Made by a program: the position numbers and the translations under genes | DNA from: an uncultured Mycoplasmatota bacterium | GTDB taxonomy: Bacteria; Bacillota_I; Bacilli_A; RF39; UBA660 | Assembly: GCA_900549325.1 (NCBI GenBank) | Contig: UROI01000034.1 | Coordinates: 1 to 5,489, forward strand | DNA length: 5,489 bases | Direction of reading: 5' to 3' | The notes under the pieces: model-generated | What the model was told of the DNA's origin: nothing | What the model saw: the letters and a program-made list of their open reading frames with translations, nothing else | The model's database searches: none | Shown: positions 1-5,398 of the stretch, piece by piece | Position numbering within the stretch: the stretch's first letter is position 1 | Layout of the letters: each line of letters starts with the position of its first letter

Positions 1-11
1 ACTATTCACGT

Positions 12-116
12 GTCTTTTTCAAATTTATTTGTTGCACTTCATATTTAAATTAACAAGAGTAGCTTAATTTGACAAGAATAGTAAAATCTGCTATAATAGA
101 GAACGTCTTTTTCAAA
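12..116. repeat. 12-bp direct repeat pair (12-23 and 105-116)
   Basis: GTCTTTTTCAAA occurs at 12-23 and again at 105-116. The second copy lies at the predicted transcription start of the first gene, in its short leader. The first copy lies upstream of the promoter. Both are preceded by ACGT-like bases (ACGT-GTC and ACGTC). The repeat is low in complexity, so chance is possible. The rest of positions 1-68 shows no gene that I can support. Confidence 0.3.
69..97 (+). promoter_or_regulatory. Sigma-A-type promoter for the exported lysozyme-like gene
   Basis: The -35 box TTGACA (69-74) and -10 box TATAAT (92-97) are both perfect consensus and are separated by 17 bp. A TGC immediately before the -10 gives an extended -10. 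The start of transcription should fall near 104, leaving a leader of about 25 nt before the gene. This is the strongest promoter in the window and suggests high constitutive expression by the vegetative sigma factor. Confidence 0.85.
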
Positions 117-129
117 AAGGCGGAAAGAA

Positions 130-753
130 GTGAATGAAATGAAACCAAGTAAGCTCTTAGGAGTGGTAATGGCTTCAATATTAACTTTAGGAATTACTAG
201 TGCCATAGTGTACTATAGTAACATTAATAAAAAGAATGAAATTGTATTAGCGGAGACTCTTATGGATCCTGCTACTATGAATAATAAAATGGTTGATAAT
301 GAGATTACTTCTACTCCTGAAGTAGAAGTAAAGGAAGAAAGAATAGAAGTATATGATGGTATGACTTATGATGAGTTAGTTGAAAAGTTAAATAGAACTT
401 TATCTTCTGATTTAACAAATATGGGTTATGCTTATGCTACATATTCACTAGAACTTGGAGTAGACCCTTATCTAGCAGTGGCTATATCAATGCATGAGAC
501 AGGGTGTACTTGGAACTGTTCTTATCTTTTAAAGGCATGTAATAATGTCGGAGGACAAAAGGGTGAAGGATGTGGTAGTTATAGAGCCTATGATACTCTT
601 GAAGAAGGTATTTATGGTTTTATAGCAAACATTAAAAATAATTATGTCGACTATGGTCTTTTAACAGCAGAGACAATGAATCCTAAGTATGCTGAAGATC
701 CTATGTGGGCATCTAAAGTTAATAAATATATTGAAAAAATAAGAAATAGCTAG
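130..753 (+). CDS. Membrane-anchored lysozyme/glucosaminidase-like protein
   Basis: This probably encodes an exported peptidoglycan-acting enzyme. Residues 9-29 form a single hydrophobic segment with no lipobox Cys, so it is either an N-terminal anchor or a signal peptide. A polar, acidic linker (about 35-75) follows. The C-terminal domain (about 78-205) has the pattern of lysozyme-like/GH73 glucosaminidase folds: GVDPYLAVAISMHETG (110-125) with candidate catalytic Glu123, then NNVGGQKG (138-145), YRAYDTLEEGI (151-161) and a C-terminal WASKVNKYIEKI. Four cysteines (126, 130, 137, 148) cluster around the active-site region and may form disulfides outside the cell. The start is uncertain. GTG130 has AGGCGG six bases upstream, while ATG139 (codon 4) has an AGAAG-type site; either leaves the hydrophobic segment intact. 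It is monocistronic. The exact bond cleaved, or whether it is catalytically active, cannot be told from the sequence. Confidence 0.75.
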   Translation: MNEMKPSKLLGVVMASILTLGITSAIVYYSNINKKNEIVLAETLMDPATMNNKMVDNEITSTPEVEVKEERIEVYDGMTYDELVEKLNRTLSSDLTNMGYAYATYSLELGVDPYLAVAISMHETGCTWNCSYLLKACNNVGGQKGEGCGSYRAYDTLEEGIYGFIANIKNNYVDYGLLTAETMNPKYAEDPMWASKVNKYIEKIRNS

Positions 754-783
754 GAGTTTATATACTTCTAGTTATTTTATTAT
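745..783 (+). terminator. Rho-independent terminator overlapping the stop codon
   Basis: The left arm 745-756 (AATAGCTAGGAG) pairs with the right arm 765-776 (CTTCTAGTTATT) over 12 bp with two G-U pairs and an 8-nt loop. A T-rich stretch (772-779) follows. The TAG stop (751-753) lies inside the left arm. It separates the lysozyme-like gene from the heat-shock operon. Confidence 0.65.
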
Positions 784-822
784 ATATAAGCCATATCTAT
801 ATACTGAATATATTTTAATATA

Positions 823-855
823 AAATTAGCAATTAGTATTGACAATTGCTAATTT
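823..855. promoter_or_regulatory. CIRCE-like operator (probable HrcA site) upstream of htpG
   Basis: TTAGCAATT (826-834) and AATTGCTAA (844-852) form a perfect inverted repeat with exactly 9 bp between the arms. With flanking bases the arms extend to 12 bp each (823-834 and 844-855). The known CIRCE consensus, the HrcA operator, is TTAGCACTC-N9-GAGTGCTAA. Seven of nine bases match in each arm and the spacer length is identical. The -35 box of the htpG promoter starts in the spacer, so a bound repressor would block RNA polymerase. HrcA as the repressor is inferred from family knowledge. Confidence 0.75.
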
Positions 856-866
856 AGTGTTATAAT
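839..866 (+). promoter_or_regulatory. Promoter of the htpG-hsp20 operon
   Basis: The -35 box TTGACA (839-844) and -10 box TATAAT (861-866) are separated by 16 bp, with a TG at 858-859 giving an extended -10. The -35 sits between the two arms of the CIRCE-like repeat. This fits a strong vegetative promoter held down by a repressor and released on heat or misfolding stress. Transcription should begin near 873. Confidence 0.85.
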
Positions 867-896
867 TATATATGTAAGATTTAGGAGATGTATACA

Positions 897-2777
897 ATGA
901 AAAAAAGAGAATTTAAGACAGAAAGTAAAAGAGTATTAGACCTAATGATAAATAGTATTTATACTAATAAAGAAATATTCTTAAGAGAATTAATTTCTAA
1001 TGCTAGTGATGCTTTAGATAAACTATATTATTTATCATTAACTAATAAAGATATAAAAGTAAATAAAAGTGATCTAGAAATTAAGATAGACCTAGATAAA
1101 GATGCTAGAACACTTACTATTACTGATAATGGCTGTGGTATGACTGAAGATGAACTAGAAAATAATCTTGGTGTAATCGCAGAGTCAGGTTCACTTCATT
1201 TTAAAGAAGAAAATGATGGTAAAGATGATGTTAATATCATTGGTCAGTTTGGTGTTGGTTTCTACTCAGCCTTTATGGTAAGTGATAAAGTAGTTGTAGA
1301 ATCTAAGTCATATAAAGAAGAAGATTCATATATTTGGGAAAGTACTGGAGTAGATGGCTATACTATTTCTAAAGGTAAGAAAGAAACTACTGGTACTAAG
1401 ATAACTCTATATCTAAAGAAAGATACTGAAGATTATAATTACAGCGATTTCTTAACTGAATATAAGATTAGAAGTATTATTAAGAAATATTCTGATTATA
1501 TTAGTTATCCTATTAAAATGATGGTAGAAAATACTAGAAAGAAAGAAGATTCTGATGAATATGAAACATATACTGAAGAGGCTACTTTAAATAGTATGGT
1601 ACCATTATGGAAGAAAGATAAAAAGAATATTAAAAATGAAGAATATAATAACTTTTATCAAGATAGATTCCATGATTATGAAGAACCTTTAAAAGTATTA
1701 CATTTCAATATGGAAGGAAATGTTAATTTTACAGCATTATTATTTATACCAAGTCATGCTCCATATGACTTTTATAGTAAGGAGTATGAAAAAGGTTTAG
1801 CTCTATATACTAATGGTGTATTAATAATGGATAAATGTAGTGATTTATTACCAGACTACTTTAGTTTTGTAAAAGGAGTTATTGATACTGAAGATATTCC
1901 TCTTAATATATCAAGAGAAACACTTCAAGATAATAAGAATATTAAATTAATTGCTAAAAGTATAGAGTCAAAGATAAAGAAAGAACTATTATCTATGTTA
2001 AGTGATGAAAGAGATAAATATGAAGAGTTCTATAAAGCCTTCGGCATGGGTCTAAAGTTTGGTATTTATAATGACTATGGAATAAATAAAGATAAGTTAT
2101 CTGATCTAGTTATGTTCTATTCATCTAATGATAAGAAATTAACTACTTTAAAAGAATATACTGAAAGAATGAAAGAGAATCAAGAATCTATCTATTATGC
2201 CTGCGGTGAATCTGTAGATAAAATAGATATGATGCCTCAAGTAGAAAGTGTTAAGGATAAGTATGAAGTATTATATTTAACTGAATATGTTGACGAGTTT
2301 AGTATCATAACATTAGCAGAATACGAAGGCAAAAAATTTGTTAATGTATCTAGTGAGAATACTGATATTTCTACTGAAGAAGAAAAGAAGCATATAAATG
2401 AAATAAATGATAATAATAAAGATATGTTATCTAGTATGAAAGACTTATTAGGAGATTCTGTTAAAGAAGTAAAATTTACTAGTAAGTTAAAGAATCATCC
2501 AGTATGTTTAACTACTGAAGGAGAAGTATCTACTTCAATGGAAAAAGTAATTAACTCTATGCCTACTAGTGAAAAGATTAAGGCTAGTGAAGTATTAGAG
2601 ATAAATTCTAATCATAAAATAGCAGATAAATTAAAAGAGTTATACAAAGATAATAAAGAAGAATTTGAGAAATACACAAAGGTTATTTACTTTGAAGCAA
2701 GATTAATTGAAGGATTACCTATCGATAATCCTACTGAAATGAGTAATCTTATGTGTGATATAATGGCAGACAAATAA
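897..2777 (+). CDS. htpG: Molecular chaperone HtpG (bacterial Hsp90)
   Basis: This is the cytosolic dimeric ATP-dependent Hsp90 chaperone that remodels client proteins together with the DnaK system. The protein is 626 residues from ATG897, the usual family length. The GHKL ATPase domain shows NKEIFLRELISNASDALDKL (24-42) with catalytic Glu31 and Mg-coordinating Asn35, then DNGCGM (77-82), LGVIAESGS (91-99), the ATP-lid motif GQFGVGFYS (116-124) and GTKITLYL (166-173). The middle domain carries PLNISRETLQDN, whose Arg340 is the likely gamma-phosphate contact. The C-terminal dimerisation region ends in NPTEMSNLMCDIMADK. An in-frame ATG at 888 directly abuts AGGAG (883-887) and cannot use it; ATG897 is nine bases downstream and is the better start. 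It is transcribed from the CIRCE-like promoter and followed 25 bases later by hsp20, with no terminator between them. No defect is seen. Confidence 0.97.
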   Translation: MKKREFKTESKRVLDLMINSIYTNKEIFLRELISNASDALDKLYYLSLTNKDIKVNKSDLEIKIDLDKDARTLTITDNGCGMTEDELENNLGVIAESGSLHFKEENDGKDDVNIIGQFGVGFYSAFMVSDKVVVESKSYKEEDSYIWESTGVDGYTISKGKKETTGTKITLYLKKDTEDYNYSDFLTEYKIRSIIKKYSDYISYPIKMMVENTRKKEDSDEYETYTEEATLNSMVPLWKKDKKNIKNEEYNNFYQDRFHDYEEPLKVLHFNMEGNVNFTALLFIPSHAPYDFYSKEYEKGLALYTNGVLIMDKCSDLLPDYFSFVKGVIDTEDIPLNISRETLQDNKNIKLIAKSIESKIKKELLSMLSDERDKYEEFYKAFGMGLKFGIYNDYGINKDKLSDLVMFYSSNDKKLTTLKEYTERMKENQESIYYACGESVDKIDMMPQVESVKDKYEVLYLTEYVDEFSIITLAEYEGKKFVNVSSENTDISTEEEKKHINEINDNNKDMLSSMKDLLGDSVKEVKFTSKLKNHPVCLTTEGEVSTSMEKVINSMPTSEKIKASEVLEINSNHKIADKLKELYKDNKEEFEKYTKVIYFEARLIEGLPIDNPTEMSNLMCDIMADK

Positions 2778-2802
2778 ATATTAAGAAAGGAATGTGATTA
2801 TT

Positions 2803-3180
2803 ATGTTGCCAAGTAGATTATTTTTTGACGATAGTTTCTTCAAAGGAGAAGAAACAGTAAAGTGTGATGTTTTTGAGAAAGATGGTAAAATCTTTGTTGA
2901 GATGGAAGCACCTGGATATACAAAAGACGATATAAACTTATCTATCGATAAAGGTGAATTATCAGTCACTTTCGAGAAAGAAAATAAGAAAGAAGAAAAT
3001 AAAAAATACTTACATCGTGAAAGAAAGAGTTATAGTAAAGTAACTAGAACCTTCTATCTAGGAGATGTAAGTGAAGATGAAATAGATGCTAGTTTCAAGA
3101 ATGGTGTTCTAGTAGTTAGTGCTCCTAAAAAGAAAGAAATTGAAACTAAGAAGACTATTAGTATAAAAGATCATGAATAA
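2803..3180 (+). CDS. Small heat-shock protein, Hsp20/alpha-crystallin family
   Basis: This is an ATP-independent holdase that binds unfolding proteins in oligomeric assemblies in the cytosol and passes them to ATP-driven chaperones. The 125-residue protein has a short N-terminal arm (1-17). An alpha-crystallin domain follows (about 18-108), with VKCDVFEKDGKIFVEMEAPG, ERKSYSKVTRTFYL (73-86) and the signature KNGVLVVSAPKK (99-110). The C-terminal tail has the I-x-I anchoring motif ISI (119-121). The start is placed at ATG2803, 11 bases after AAAGGA (2786-2791). The upstream in-frame GTG at 2794 is only two bases from that site. It lies 25 bases downstream of htpG and shares its promoter, so it should be induced with it. 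Pairing the two in one CIRCE-like unit makes a coherent holdase plus Hsp90 module. Confidence 0.93.
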   Translation: MLPSRLFFDDSFFKGEETVKCDVFEKDGKIFVEMEAPGYTKDDINLSIDKGELSVTFEKENKKEENKKYLHRERKSYSKVTRTFYLGDVSEDEIDASFKNGVLVVSAPKKKEIETKKTISIKDHE

Positions 3181-3195
3181 TGGTCTTTTATTTTT
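3163..3195 (+). terminator. Terminator of the htpG-hsp20 operon
   Basis: ATAAAAGATCAT (3163-3174) pairs with ATGGTCTTTTAT (3180-3191) over 12 bp with one G-U pair. The loop is 5 nt (3175-3179) and a T run follows to 3195. The stop codon (3178-3180) lies in the loop and first right-arm base, so the hairpin is encoded by the last codons of hsp20. Confidence 0.85.
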
Positions 3196-3208
3196 GCGAA
3201 AAAAGTAC

Positions 3209-3237
3209 TTGAATAACAATAAAGATAATGCTATAAT
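3209..3237 (+). promoter_or_regulatory. Promoter for the tRNA-Gln gene
   Basis: The -35-like box TTGAAT (3209-3214) and the consensus -10 box TATAAT (3232-3237) are 17 bp apart, with TGC before the -10 (extended -10). The predicted start near 3244 leaves about eight bases before the mature tRNA 5' end. This shows that the tRNA is transcribed on its own, separately from the heat-shock operon. Confidence 0.8.
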
Positions 3238-3251
3238 TATATTGTTGTTAC

Positions 3252-3326
3252 TGCCCTGTAGCCAAGCGGTAAGGCATCAGACTCTGACTCTGACATGCGT
3301 TAGTTCGAATCTAACCAGGGCAACCA
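3252..3326 (+). tRNA. tRNA-Gln, anticodon CTG, CCA encoded
   Basis: The full cloverleaf can be drawn. The acceptor stem is TGCCCTG (3252-3258) with CAGGGCA (3316-3322), followed by discriminator A3323 and encoded CCA (3324-3326). The D arm is GCC/GGC with AAGCGGTAA. The anticodon stem TCAGA/TCTGA (3277-3281/3289-3293) encloses loop CTCTGAC, giving anticodon CTG (3284-3286). The T arm is GTTAG/CTAAC with loop TTCGAAT. The first pair is U1-A72, typical of bacterial tRNA-Gln and known to be read by the amidotransferase GatCAB. It decodes CAG only. Of the Gln codons I counted in this window's complete genes, about eleven are CAA and one is CAG (in htpG), so this reader of a rare codon must supplement a TTG tRNA-Gln elsewhere. 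Confidence 0.96.
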
Positions 3327-3337
3327 AATAAAAAAAT

Positions 3338-3358
3338 AGCCCTTAAGTAAAGGGCTTT
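3338..3358. terminator. Bidirectional terminator between tRNA-Gln and the minus-strand mini-protein gene
   Basis: AGCCCTT (3338-3344) and AAGGGCT (3350-3356) form a perfect 7-bp stem with a 5-nt loop. On the plus strand it is followed by TTTATTT. On the minus strand it is followed by A then a run of six T (the A run at 3331-3336). It can therefore end the tRNA transcript from the left and the small gene's transcript from the right. Confidence 0.85.
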
Positions 3359-3367
3359 ATTTAAATA

Positions 3368-3511
3368 TTAGTTGCAACAATTATTTCTTCTACATCCGCA
3401 AGAACCATTACCCCAGAATAAAACAAAGAATATAATTAGAACAACTATAATTATCCAGTATCCACCATTGTTGTAACCATAACCATAGCCTGGATATCCA
3501 TATCCGTACAT
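3368..3511 (-). CDS. Gly/Tyr-rich single-span mini-protein with Cys-rich tail (YjcZ-like)
   Basis: This is a 47-residue protein in three parts. The Gly/Tyr-rich head (1-18) begins MYGYGYPGYGYGYNNGG. One hydrophobic membrane segment (about 19-33) is WIIIVVLIIFFVLFW. A short basic tail, GNGSCGCRRNNCCN, has four cysteines (38, 40, 45, 46). ATG at 3511 is preceded by a good ribosome binding site, AAAGGAG, eight to nine bases upstream on this strand, and the stop is followed 11 bases later by the shared terminator. The head-plus-span layout resembles the tiny YjcZ-type proteins of Bacillota, some of which are linked to sporulation. That likeness is by composition only, and the Cys tail is not part of what I recall for that family. 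A TATAAT on the minus strand (3540 to 3535) could be a -10, but no convincing -35 is present, so regulation is unknown. The function is also unknown; metal or thiol chemistry at the membrane is a guess. Confidence 0.8.
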   Translation of the reverse strand: MYGYGYPGYGYGYNNGGYWIIIVVLIIFFVLFWGNGSCGCRRNNCCN

Positions 3512-3559
3512 AATACCATTCTCCTTTCATAGATATTATATTTATCTAAAGAAGAAGTG

Positions 3560-3574
3560 GGTATAATGTATACC
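3560..3574. promoter_or_regulatory. Palindrome in the divergent mini-protein/gltX intergenic region, possibly the gltX promoter
   Basis: GGTATA-ATG-TATACC is a perfect 6-bp inverted repeat with a 3-bp centre. On the plus strand it contains TATAAT (3562-3567), about 38 bases before the gltX ribosome binding site region, so it may be the gltX -10. The -35 position holds only AT-rich sequence with no clear match. It lies between two divergently transcribed genes and could be a regulator site or chance symmetry around a -10 box. Confidence 0.35.
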
Positions 3575-3611
3575 TAATATAAATAATAAAAAAATTAAAG
3601 GATGTGATTTT

Positions 3612-5261
3612 ATGACAAATAAAGATTTAGCAGATTTAATATTTCCCAATTTAGAGCATGATGTAGATTATTATGAAAGTCTATATCCAGAAAGAGAATT
3701 AAAAGAAGGAGAAAAAGTAACAAGATTTGCTCCTAGTCCAACTGGATATATGCATATTGGTAACTTCATGAGTGCTCTAGTGGATTATAGTATAGCTAAG
3801 AGTAGTAATGGTATTTTCTTTCTAAGAAATGAAGATACTGATAAAGCAAGAGAAGTATCAGATGCTGTTGATAAAATTATGGAAACTTTGTATAAGTATG
3901 GTATGATTCCAGACGAATATGAATATAAAGGTGAAATAGTAGGTAACTATGGTCCATATATCCAAAGTGAAAGAAAAGAAATATATCATGCCTATATCAA
4001 AAAATTAATAGAAATGGGAAGAGCTTATCCATGTTTCTGTACTAGAGAAGAACTAGAAGATTTAAGAAAAAATCAAGAAGAAAAGAAGATGCGAACTGGA
4101 TATTATGGAAGATTTGCTAGATGTAGAAATATAAATATTGAAACTGCAATCGAAAAAATAAAGAATGGCGAGCCATATGTCATAAGATTTAAGTCTATGG
4201 GTGCTCCAGATAAAAGATTTGTTTTTGAGGACCTAGTAAAGGGAAGAATTGAATTTCCAGAAAATGATCAAGATGTTGTAATTATGAAATCAGATAACTT
4301 ATTGCCAACATATCATTTTGCTCATCTAGTAGACGACCATTTGATGCATACTACTCATGTAGTAAGAGGAGAAGAATGGTTATCTTCTGTACCATTACAC
4401 ATTGAATTATTTAAATCATTTGGTTATAAAGCTCCAAAATATATACATATTCCATTAATACTAAAACAAGATGGAGAAACTAAAAGAAAGATAAGTAAGA
4501 GAAAAGATCCTGAAGCTTCAATGAGCTTCTATAGTGAAAAGGGATATCCCGCAATTGCAGTAATAGAATCATTAATGACTATAGCTAACTCTAACTATGA
4601 AGAGTGGCATAATGCTAATCCCGATAAGACTTTCTTAGATTTTACTTTCTCACCTAAGAAGATGTCTCCATCAGGAGCATTATATGATTTAGAGAAATTA
4701 AATAATATATCTAGAAATTATATTAGTAAAATGACTAAAGATGAAGTATATAATGAATTATCTAAATGGTCTAAAGAATATGATAAAGACTTCTATGAAT
4801 TAATTACAAAATATGAAGAATATACAAAAAATATATTAAATATTGAAAGAGAACAAAAGAAACCAAGGAAAGACTATGCTAGTTTTAGTGAAGTAAAAGG
4901 ACAAATATTCTATATGTATGATGAGTTATATAATCCTGATACTTATGAATGGGGTAGTATTACTGATAAAGAAGAGATAAGTACTATATTAAATACTTAT
5001 ATAGATAAATATTATGATGTAACTGATAAAGAAGTATGGTTTAATAATATTAAACTATTAACTGATAGTTTAGGCTATTGTAGTAATATGAAAGAATACA
5101 AAGAGAATCCTGATAATTATAAAGGATCGGTAGCGGATATTTCTACAGTACTAAGAGTATCTTTAACTAGTAAGAGTATGACTCCTGATTTATATGAAAT
5201 AATGAAATTATTAGGAAAAGATAGAATTGTTGAAAGAATAAATAATTTATTAAAGAAATAG
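3612..5261 (+). CDS. gltX: Glutamyl-tRNA synthetase (glutamate--tRNA ligase), long clostridial-type
   Basis: It charges tRNA-Glu with glutamate in the cytosol. In organisms without GlnRS, a GluRS also makes Glu-tRNA-Gln for GatCAB. The class I Rossmann core has RFAPSPTGYMHIGN (38-51; HIGN is the HIGH motif, as in B. subtilis GluRS), LRNEDTD (71-77), a zinc-type CFC...RCRN (Cys141, Cys143, Cys171) and RGEEWLSSVPLH. The KMSKS loop is KRKISKRKDPEAS (from 291). PSPTG rather than a GlnRS-type PEPNG assigns it to GluRS. At 549 residues it is longer than the usual 470-490, with about 37 extra residues before the core. It matches, as I recall, the roughly 550-residue clostridial subfamily with RGDEW and KRKLSKRKDPEA. 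AAAGGA (3597-3602) is nine bases before ATG. It is monocistronic, with tRNA-Gln(CTG) about 290 bases upstream. Whether it prefers tRNA-Glu, tRNA-Gln or both is not visible. Confidence 0.93.
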   Translation: MTNKDLADLIFPNLEHDVDYYESLYPERELKEGEKVTRFAPSPTGYMHIGNFMSALVDYSIAKSSNGIFFLRNEDTDKAREVSDAVDKIMETLYKYGMIPDEYEYKGEIVGNYGPYIQSERKEIYHAYIKKLIEMGRAYPCFCTREELEDLRKNQEEKKMRTGYYGRFARCRNINIETAIEKIKNGEPYVIRFKSMGAPDKRFVFEDLVKGRIEFPENDQDVVIMKSDNLLPTYHFAHLVDDHLMHTTHVVRGEEWLSSVPLHIELFKSFGYKAPKYIHIPLILKQDGETKRKISKRKDPEASMSFYSEKGYPAIAVIESLMTIANSNYEEWHNANPDKTFLDFTFSPKKMSPSGALYDLEKLNNISRNYISKMTKDEVYNELSKWSKEYDKDFYELITKYEEYTKNILNIEREQKKPRKDYASFSEVKGQIFYMYDELYNPDTYEWGSITDKEEISTILNTYIDKYYDVTDKEVWFNNIKLLTDSLGYCSNMKEYKENPDNYKGSVADISTVLRVSLTSKSMTPDLYEIMKLLGKDRIVERINNLLKK

Positions 5262-5283
5262 TAATTTAACTGTTTCTTTTTTT
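5252..5283 (+). terminator. Terminator of gltX, overlapping its stop codon
   Basis: AAAGAAATAGT (5252-5262) pairs with ACTGTTTCTTT (5269-5279) over 11 bp with one G-U pair and a 6-nt loop. A run of seven T (5277-5283) continues out of the stem. The TAG stop (5259-5261) is inside the left arm. Confidence 0.85.
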
Positions 5284-5303
5284 ATTTATCTTGTAAATAC
5301 TTA

Positions 5304-5332
5304 TTGTAAAAATTAATTACTTATGGTATTAT
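5304..5332 (+). promoter_or_regulatory. Promoter for the leader and gene at the right edge
   Basis: TTGTAA (5304-5309) and TATTAT (5327-5332) are 17 bp apart, with TGG before the -10 (extended -10). Transcription from about 5339 would give a leader of about 110 nt before the ATG at 5452, which is much longer than the other leaders in this window. The boxes are less ideal than those upstream, so confidence is moderate. Confidence 0.6.
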
Positions 5333-5353
5333 TTTATATGTAAGGTAATAGAA

Positions 5354-5398
5354 ATGATTTGCATATGGTTAACTATAGAGAAAATACCAAATAATTAG
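5354..5398 (+). CDS. Candidate 14-codon leader peptide (uORF)
   Basis: ATG5354 opens a 14-codon frame encoding MICIWLTIEKIPNN and closing with TAG (5396-5398). AAGG (5342-5345) stands eight bases upstream, a normal ribosome binding distance. The uORF sits within the untranslated leader of the edge gene. Its first codons overlap the left arm of the leader's closing stem (5355-5362), and its last codons overlap the first 13-bp repeat. This geometry is typical of translation-coupled attenuation, where a stalled ribosome changes leader folding. Short ORFs arise easily by chance, so this remains a candidate. It has no run of one amino acid that would identify a sensed amino acid. Confidence 0.4.
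   Translation: MICIWLTIEKIPNN

Noticed and set aside
1..68. Tail of an upstream gene entering the window
   Set aside because: All three plus frames stop by position 67 and none of the short open stretches has recognisable protein character. The minus strand gives only a five-codon frame.
888..896. ATG at 888 as the htpG start
   Set aside because: It is immediately adjacent to AGGAG (883-887), too close for initiation. ATG897 is at the normal distance and gives an N-terminus matching other HtpG proteins.
2794..2802. GTG at 2794 as the hsp20 start
   Set aside because: It is only two bases after AAAGGA. The ATG at 2803 has usable spacing and adds no loss to the conserved domain.
2781..2969. 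A 62-codon minus-strand reading frame over the start of hsp20
   Set aside because: It lies entirely opposite the intact Hsp20 frame, has no ribosome binding site or recognisable protein features, and mirrors the codon pattern of the real gene.
3408..3530. A 40-codon Trp-rich minus-strand frame starting at 3530, out of frame with the mini-protein
   Set aside because: Its start lies upstream of and overlaps the AAAGGAG that serves the frame starting at 3511, and it has no binding site of its own. The Trp-rich composition is what the GGT/TAT codons of the real frame give when shifted.
3753..3764. HIGN instead of HIGH in the GluRS active site, and Asn in place of the last zinc-site His, as possible inactivating changes
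   Set aside because: B. subtilis GluRS, as I recall it, also has HIGN and a CRN sequence at the zinc site, so both are normal family variation.
3612..5261. Glutaminyl-tRNA synthetase as the identity of the last complete gene
   Set aside because: The core reads PSPTG and LRNEDTD with a CxC...C zinc-type insert, all GluRS features. GlnRS has a PEPNG-type motif and a different C-terminal region.
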